A program made the translations under genes and the position numbers. DNA of 11,009 nucleotides from an uncultured Bacilli bacterium (GTDB lineage Bacteria; Bacillota_I; Bacilli_A; RF39; UBA660): the NCBI GenBank assembly GCA_947589165.1, contig CANQCH010000026.1, positions 1 through 11,009 of the forward strand, given 5' to 3'. Within the stretch, counting starts at the first letter, position 1. Every line of letters begins with the position of its first letter. The notes under the pieces are model-generated. The model worked only from the letters and a program-made list of their open reading frames with translations. It ran no database searches and had not been told where the DNA came from. Below, piece by piece: positions 6,696 through 11,009 of the stretch.

Positions 6696-6721
6696 ATTTT
6701 ATGATAAAATATGGTAGTGAT
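6696..6721 (+). promoter_or_regulatory. Perfect 15-base palindrome and weak ribosome site before the serine hydrolase
   Basis: ATTTTAT-G-ATAAAAT (6696-6710) is a perfect palindrome. It contains both TATGAT (6700-6705) and TAAAAT (6705-6710) as -10 candidates. No good -35 is visible. AGTGAT (6716-6721), 4 bases before the ATG at 6726, replaces the usual AGGTGAT and decides this start over the ATGs at 6711 and 6720. The 13 bases TTTATGATAAAAT also occur ahead of the PLC-family gene (5951-5963). Confidence 0.4.
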
Positions 6722-6725
6722 GGTT

Positions 6726-8168
6726 ATGAAGTTAAAAAATAAAAAGGGTATACTTATTAAAATTATTTGTACTTTAATAGGCTTATTTTTATTCTTATTT
6801 GTGTTCTTTTATTGTCATTATGAACTTACTTTAAATGGGAATGAACAAGTCCAAATTTTATATAAAGAGAAGTATCTTGATGCGGGAGCTAAATTAATGA
6901 AATGTAATTTACTGTTTTGTCGGGATATATCTAATCATTTAACGATAGCAAATAACATTAATAATGCCAAAATAGGTAATTATGAAGTAAGATATACATT
7001 TGAAAATAAAAGTGTAGTTCGGCAAGTAAAAGTGGTGGAAACCGAAAAACCAATGATTAAATTAATGGGATCAACGGAAATTAACCTTTGTTCAGGTCAA
7101 GCTTATGAAGAAGAAGGATACACGGCTTGGGATAATTACGATGGTGATTTAACTAATAAAGTCGAAGTAACGCGGGAAGGCAAGAAAATTTATTATAGCG
7201 TTTCTGATTCCTCTAATAATAAAAGGGTAGTTAGCAGAACTTATACTTATAGTGATGATACCCAACCGGTAATTAATTTAAAAGGAGATACGACTATTTA
7301 TCTAAATGTCGGGGATAGTTATAAAGAACCGGGCTTTAATGCTGTTGATAATTGTGATGGCACCATCACGGATAAAGTAACCATCACGGGTAATGTTGAT
7401 ACTTCTAAAGGGGGAAGTTATACCATTACTTATACCGTTAGTGATGTAATGGGAAATAAAAGTGAAGTAAAACGGAAAGTCATGGTTTTAGATTTTGCTA
7501 CGGATGATATTGATAGTTATCTTGCTACTTTAGAAAAATATATTCAAACCAAAAATTATCATGTTAGTATTGGTTACTATAATATTAATAAAAATTATAC
7601 TTATAAATATAATGCCGATAAAGTTTATTATGGTGCTAGTTTAATTAAGACTTTAGATGCCTTATACGTTTATGAAAATATGACTTTAACTGATAAATTA
7701 CGTTCTTTAGTTAAACCTGCGATTGAAAAAAGTGATAATACGGCTCATTTTCGTTTAGTCGAAACCATTGGTTTTACGAATTTAAAAAGATATGGCGAAA
7801 AATTAGAGGCTAAATATGTTTTAACTCGTGGTAGTAGTGATTATTATGGCAATACAACCGTTGATGATCAACTAATCTATTTTAAATATTTATATAATTT
7901 CTTACATAATGAAAATATTCCCCAAGCAAATCGGGAAGAATTAAAAAATTATTTTATCAATGATTATTATAATTATTTATTATTTGATGGTCTACCAACA
8001 ACATTACATAAATATGGTTATTATGGGGCTTATTATCATGATGTGGGTTTAGTTATAGATAGTAGTCCTTATATCGTCGTTATTTTAACAACCGAAGCAA
8101 ATCGCGATTTCCATATTGTGACTGATTTATCCCAAAAAATCTATGCGTTAAATAAATTAGTAGCTTAA
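6726..8168 (+). CDS. Membrane-anchored protein: three Ig-like domains plus beta-lactamase-like serine hydrolase
   Basis: The protein has 480 residues. A lysine-rich start and one hydrophobic helix (about 8-30) form a signal anchor, placing the rest outside the cell. Three bacterial Ig-like (DUF5011-type) domains follow at about 31-105, 110-178 and 182-256, shown by repeated LNG/LMG/LKG starts, Y-x-x-x-G[AYF]-x-A and DNxDGxxT motifs and closing VxY.VSD strands. Residues about 262-478 are a class A beta-lactamase-like domain with Ser305-x-x-Lys308 (SLIK), Ser336-Asp-Asn (SDN) and His428-Lys-Tyr-Gly431 (HKYG) in place of K[TS]G. I see no ExxLN omega-loop motif, so it is more likely a penicillin-binding-type peptidase or other wall-acting serine hydrolase than a resistance enzyme. 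The Ig domains would act as a stalk or wall-binding spacer. ATG at 6726 is preferred by its AGTGAT site. It is probably cotranscribed with or closely follows the PLC-family gene. Confidence 0.88.
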   Translation: MKLKNKKGILIKIICTLIGLFLFLFVFFYCHYELTLNGNEQVQILYKEKYLDAGAKLMKCNLLFCRDISNHLTIANNINNAKIGNYEVRYTFENKSVVRQVKVVETEKPMIKLMGSTEINLCSGQAYEEEGYTAWDNYDGDLTNKVEVTREGKKIYYSVSDSSNNKRVVSRTYTYSDDTQPVINLKGDTTIYLNVGDSYKEPGFNAVDNCDGTITDKVTITGNVDTSKGGSYTITYTVSDVMGNKSEVKRKVMVLDFATDDIDSYLATLEKYIQTKNYHVSIGYYNINKNYTYKYNADKVYYGASLIKTLDALYVYENMTLTDKLRSLVKPAIEKSDNTAHFRLVETIGFTNLKRYGEKLEAKYVLTRGSSDYYGNTTVDDQLIYFKYLYNFLHNENIPQANREELKNYFINDYYNYLLFDGLPTTLHKYGYYGAYYHDVGLVIDSSPYIVVILTTEANRDFHIVTDLSQKIYALNKLVA

Positions 8169-8197
8169 AAAAAATTACGTTAAAGACGTAATTTTTT
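8169..8197. terminator. Bidirectional terminator between the serine hydrolase and the copper operon
   Basis: A perfect 12-base stem pairs 8169-8180 (six A then TTACGT) with 8186-8197 (ACGTAA then six T), around the 5-base loop TAAAG. The T run on the plus strand and the A run beginning within the opposite stop region serve both directions. The stem directly follows the plus-strand stop (8166-8168) and encodes the last residues and the stop of the opposing isomerase gene. Confidence 0.85.
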
Positions 8198-8774
8198 GTA
8201 CTTTATAAGTTTGATTAAATGTTTCCACGGTTACTTTACTAATCGTGATATTTTCTTTTAATTTTCCTGTCGCGGCATCAGCAATTTTGGCCGTTTTTTC
8301 AATATCTTCGATGACTTCAAAACCAGAGATAACTTTGCCAAAGGCCGCATAATTACCGTCGAGTGAATATTTCGCATCATTACTTAAGACGATAAAAAAT
8401 TGACTACCGGCACTATTATAATCTTGCGCTCGAGCCATCGAAATAACTCCGGTTGTATGACTTAAATTATTATTAACGCCATTGGCTTTAAATTCTCCCT
8501 TGATTGTATAATTAGGACCGCCAGTGCCATCACCATTAGGGTCCCCTCCTTGTAAGACAAAACCGGGTGCTAAACGGTGAAATGTTAAATTATCATAGAA
8601 ATGATCCTCAATTAAATTAACGAAATTGGCCACTGTATTTGGTGCTACATGGGGATATAATTCAATTTTAATTGTGCCATAGTCTTTAATGGCCATTGTT
8701 ACAATTGGATTTTTATTACTTTGACATCCCGTTAGTAATATAAAAAAAGTTAATAATAAAACAATTTTTTTCAT
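8175..8774 (-). CDS. Cyclophilin-type peptidyl-prolyl cis-trans isomerase, lipoprotein
   Basis: This is a 199-residue foldase that catalyses proline isomerisation in exported proteins. A lysine-led hydrophobic signal ends in the lipobox LLTGC (13-17), so Cys17 is lipidated and the enzyme sits on the outer face of the membrane. The cyclophilin domain covers about 26-184, with FHR (65-67, catalytic Arg67), QGGD (75-78), SQFFI (124-128) and LDGNYAAFG (138-146). At the positions of human CypA Trp121 and His126 it has Ser137 and Tyr142, as in many bacterial members that bind cyclosporin poorly. It is the last gene of the copA-copZ operon, starting 2 bases after the copZ stop. Its GAGG site (8788-8785) is 10 bases from the ATG and inside copZ, suggesting translational coupling. 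The C-terminal codons lie in the terminator stem. A specific role in copper stress is only inferred from the neighbours. Confidence 0.93.
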   Translation of the reverse strand: MKKIVLLLTFFILLTGCQSNKNPIVTMAIKDYGTIKIELYPHVAPNTVANFVNLIEDHFYDNLTFHRLAPGFVLQGGDPNGDGTGGPNYTIKGEFKANGVNNNLSHTTGVISMARAQDYNSAGSQFFIVLSNDAKYSLDGNYAAFGKVISGFEVIEDIEKTAKIADAATGKLKENITISKVTVETFNQTYKVQKITSLT

Positions 8775-8776
8775 CC

Positions 8777-8989
8777 TTAATCTTCCTCAACACTTACGAC
8801 TTCATAACCTAAATCACTTATTTTGGTGGTTAGAAGGTTAACATCGATATCTTTTTTACAAGTAATGGTAGCTATTTTGGTTGTAAAATCAACGGTAGCT
8901 TTTTTTACTCCGGCGATACTTTGTAAACCTTGTTCAATCCGATGTGCACAGTGTTCACAACTCATCTTGGCAATTTTAATTTTAAGCAT
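8777..8989 (-). CDS. copZ: Copper chaperone, CopZ-like heavy-metal-associated domain protein
   Basis: This 70-residue cytoplasmic protein is a single heavy-metal-associated (HMA) domain of the usual length. It carries MSCEHC (9-14), the MxCxxC Cu(I) site with Cys11 and Cys14, followed by the typical GVKKATVDF strand and a GYEV ending (beta-alpha-beta-beta-alpha-beta fold). It should bind Cu(I) and pass it to the CopA pump encoded just upstream. Its start overlaps the last 8 bases of copA (8982-8989), a sign of translational coupling, and it has its own strong AGGAGGG site. The His between the cysteines (CEHC) is seen in copper chaperones; binding of another soft metal cannot be excluded. Confidence 0.93.
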   Translation of the reverse strand: MLKIKIAKMSCEHCAHRIEQGLQSIAGVKKATVDFTTKIATITCKKDIDVNLLTTKISDLGYEVVSVEED

Positions 8990-11009
8990 TTTTCTTCCCT
9001 CCTTTTCTTAAACGTAATGTATTTAAAATGACGGTTAAGCTACTTAACATCATCGCTAAGCCGGCGAGCATTGGATTAAGACTTAAACCCCAAGCTTTAA
9101 AGATGCCCATCGCAATGGTAATCATTAATAAATTGTAAAAAAAGGCCCAAAATAAATTTTCTTTAATAATCCGGAAAGTCTTTTTACTAATATTAATTAA
9201 ATCAACTAAACGTAATAAATTATTTTGGGTTAAGATGACATCGGCTGTATTACTGGCAATATCGGTACCACTTTGCATACTAACACCAATGCTAGCTTGC
9301 GCTAGGCTAGGAGCATCATTAATGCCATCACCCACCATCATGACTTTATGCCCAGCTTTAAGTAATTCATTAATTAATTTCGTTTTTTCTTGGGGAAGAC
9401 AATCGGCATATACTTTTTTAATGCCTAGATTTGATGCAATTAATTGGGCACTTTTTTCATTATCTCCGGTAAGCATGATGACATCATGATGGGTTTGTAA
9501 TTTTTGGATAGCTAATTTAGCTTCGGTTCTGACCATGTCTTTAACACCAATTAAAGCTAAAATCTTTTTCCCGGCGACGACGTAGACAATACTTTGACCG
9601 GCTGCTTGCATTTCGTTTTCTATTGTTTCATAAGGATTAGCTAGTTTTAGTTTTTTTAAGAGTTTATAACTTCCTAAATAATAGGTTGTTTTATTAATTT
9701 TTCCTTGTAAACCAATACCATTTATTATCTTTACATCTTTGGTTATAACTGGAGGTAAATTTCTTTTTTGGGCGTATTCTTTAAACGCCGAACTAATGGG
9801 ATGATTAGTATTACTTTCCAAGGCGGCCACTTGATGCATTAATTCTTTATTGGAGAGTTTACTAAAATTATGAATTTGGGCAACTTGGAGATGGCCGTAA
9901 GTTAAGGTTCCCGTTTTATCCAAAACAATTGTATCTACTTGATGTGCCATTTCTAAAATTTGACTAGATTTAATTAAAATACCTTGATGGGCTGCCTTTC
10001 CCACACTTGTAACAATGGCAAGGGGTGTGGCTAAACCCAAAGCACAAGGACAGGCCACAACTAAGATAGTTACCATGGTGGATAGAGCAACGTTCCAATT
10101 GTAACCGGCGAATAAATAATCAAAAAAGACAATTAAGGCTAAAATAATAACACTCGGGACAAAATAACTACATATTTGATCAGCTAGTTTAGCAATGGGG
10201 GCTTTCGTATTAGTGGCCTCAACAACTAAACGTACGATTTCACTGATGGTTGAATCTTTGCCAATTTTTTCGGCTTGATATTCCAAAGTACCATCAATAT
10301 TAAGACTCCCGGCGATAACTTGATCATTTTTCGCCTTTTTAACGGGACTAGCTTCCCCGGTGATAAAGCTTTCATCAACATGACTTTGGCCTTTCGTAAT
10401 TTTCCCATCAACAGCAATTTTCATGCCGGGTTTAACTATTAAAATATCGCCTTTTTTAATTTCATCAATGGTTATTTCTTCCATTAGTTTCTTATTTTTA
10501 CGGATTGCTTTCTCCGGGGTAATTTGAACTAACTCTTGAATCGCCGCTTGGGTTTTATTTTTACTTTTTTCTTCAATGTAACGCCCTAATTTAATTAAAT
10601 AAATGACTACGATACAACTTTCAAAATATAAATTAGTTGCGTAATTTGCGGTAAAAATCATATTTGCTAAACTATAAAAGAAACTAGCTAGTACCCCCAA
10701 GGTAACTAATGTATCCATATTAGGTGTTTGATGCAATAAATTTTTAAAGCCACTTTTAATAATATCAAAGCCATAAATTAAAAAAATTATAGCGAGAATT
10801 AAAAGCGTAAGCGCATAATTAAAAGGAAAGTGATGAGCATTAAGGAAAGGAACAGCAGGTAAATTTAGCATATGACCCATCGTTAAATAAAGAACGAAAA
10901 TAACAATAATACCCATGATAATTAAATTAATTTTCTTTTGGTTATTGGTTTCGTTTTCTTTTAAATTGGGAACTCCTAAAGATTTAAAACCAGCATCTTT
11001 AATCATCTT
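8982..11009 (-). CDS. copA: Cu(I)-exporting P1B-type ATPase (5' truncated by window edge)
   Basis: This membrane pump exports Cu(I) at the cost of ATP. Numbering from the Met at 11006, the visible motifs are TGE (216-218, actuator), CPC (319-321, membrane metal site), DKTGT (363-367, phosphorylated Asp363), HP (402-403, nucleotide domain) and GDGIND (559-564). YN (624-625) and MxxSS (652-656) in the last two membrane helices are the Cu(I)-specific set. About eight membrane helices are visible, at about 28-44, 62-80, 98-118, 124-141, 280-299, 308-332, 616-634 and 645-664. The frame stays open to the edge, and the first residues (KMIKDAGFKSLG) look like the end of an HMA domain, so the true start and at least one N-terminal metal-binding domain lie outside. 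The Met at 11006 is therefore probably internal. It leads the copA-copZ-isomerase operon; no CsoR or CopY regulator is in view. Confidence 0.95.
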   Translation of the reverse strand, partial: KMIKDAGFKSLGVPNLKENETNNQKKINLIIMGIIVIFVLYLTMGHMLNLPAVPFLNAHHFPFNYALTLLILAIIFLIYGFDIIKSGFKNLLHQTPNMDTLVTLGVLASFFYSLANMIFTANYATNLYFESCIVVIYLIKLGRYIEEKSKNKTQAAIQELVQITPEKAIRKNKKLMEEITIDEIKKGDILIVKPGMKIAVDGKITKGQSHVDESFITGEASPVKKAKNDQVIAGSLNIDGTLEYQAEKIGKDSTISEIVRLVVEATNTKAPIAKLADQICSYFVPSVIILALIVFFDYLFAGYNWNVALSTMVTILVVACPCALGLATPLAIVTSVGKAAHQGILIKSSQILEMAHQVDTIVLDKTGTLTYGHLQVAQIHNFSKLSNKELMHQVAALESNTNHPISSAFKEYAQKRNLPPVITKDVKIINGIGLQGKINKTTYYLGSYKLLKKLKLANPYETIENEMQAAGQSIVYVVAGKKILALIGVKDMVRTEAKLAIQKLQTHHDVIMLTGDNEKSAQLIASNLGIKKVYADCLPQEKTKLINELLKAGHKVMMVGDGINDAPSLAQASIGVSMQSGTDIASNTADVILTQNNLLRLVDLINISKKTFRIIKENLFWAFFYNLLMITIAMGIFKAWGLSLNPMLAGLAMMLSSLTVILNTLRLRKGGKKNA
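8997..9003 (-). promoter_or_regulatory. Strong ribosome binding site of copZ inside copA
   Basis: Read on the minus strand this is AGGAGGG, 7 bases ahead of the copZ ATG (8989). It is the best Shine-Dalgarno match in the window and, as part of the copA coding end (codons for Lys-Gly-Gly-Lys), suggests that copZ is translated at a higher rate than copA. Confidence 0.7.

Noticed and set aside
7638..8030. Beta-lactam resistance gene
   Set aside because: SxxK and SDN are present, but the third motif is KYG, no ExxLN omega-loop motif is visible, and the Ig-domain architecture suits a wall-acting enzyme.
8823..9011. Plus-strand frame opposite copZ
   Set aside because: Complement of a clear CopZ gene and the copA end; hydrophobicity is a by-product of the opposite strand.
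9235..9489. Plus-strand frame opposite copA
   Set aside because: Antisense to the conserved ATP-binding region of copA, no independent support.
10226..10417. Minus-strand frame overlapping copA in another phase
   Set aside because: Out-of-frame overlap with the copA actuator domain; basic low-complexity peptide without a ribosome site.
11004..11006. ATG at 11006 as the copA start
   Set aside because: The frame is open to the window edge and the flanking residues look like the end of an HMA domain, so the gene is treated as truncated.
1..11009. CRISPR array, insertion sequence, prophage or tRNA-linked integration site
   Set aside because: No spaced direct repeats, transposase or integrase, terminal repeats or tRNA genes were seen; the lone XRE gene is not enough to infer phage origin.

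Overview
The window is AT-rich and densely coded. It suggests an anaerobic, low-GC Gram-positive-type bacterium (Firmicutes or a related Bacilli/Mollicutes-like gut lineage). The evidence is a pyruvate:ferredoxin oxidoreductase, strong AGGTGA/AGGAGG ribosome binding sites, a lipobox lipoprotein, a cell-wall lipid-carrier recycling enzyme (UppP, so a peptidoglycan maker) and short XRE regulators. The standard code fits: Trp is TGG, no gene has an internal TGA, and all ten visible stop codons are TAA. The lineage is an inference; no rRNA or tRNA is present to fix it.

Layout: 2-877 (+) is the C-terminal part of a GLUG-like repeat surface protein, cut by the left edge. 926-4267 (+) is a complete NifJ-type pyruvate:ferredoxin/flavodoxin oxidoreductase. 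It converges on a small XRE regulator (4542-4285, -) through a bidirectional hairpin that contains both stop codons. The regulator is divergent from an unrecognised 134-residue protein (4671-5075, +), and the gap between them holds three consecutive inverted repeats. The orphan converges, two bases apart, on uppP (5887-5078, -). uppP is divergent from a zinc-dependent phospholipase C-family protein (5982-6689, +), which is followed by a membrane-anchored protein with three Ig-like domains and a beta-lactamase-like serine hydrolase domain (6726-8168, +). A second bidirectional hairpin separates this from a minus-strand copper operon cut by the right edge: copA (partial), copZ overlapping it by 8 bases, and a cyclophilin-type peptidyl-prolyl isomerase lipoprotein 2 bases further on.

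How the genes work together: nifJ is central anaerobic carbon metabolism (pyruvate to acetyl-CoA with reduced ferredoxin). uppP, the PLC-family protein, the Ig/serine hydrolase and the repeat protein are envelope functions. The minus-strand operon exports Cu(I) (CopA), carries it in the cytoplasm (CopZ) and adds an extracytoplasmic foldase. The window is mostly ordinary housekeeping and envelope content. The less ordinary points are the orphan protein with its palindrome-rich divergent control region, the KYG-variant serine hydrolase, the altered QGHD motif in the PLC-family protein, the cyclophilin attached to a copper operon, and a recurring arrangement of a -10-like box six bases ahead of AGGTGA.
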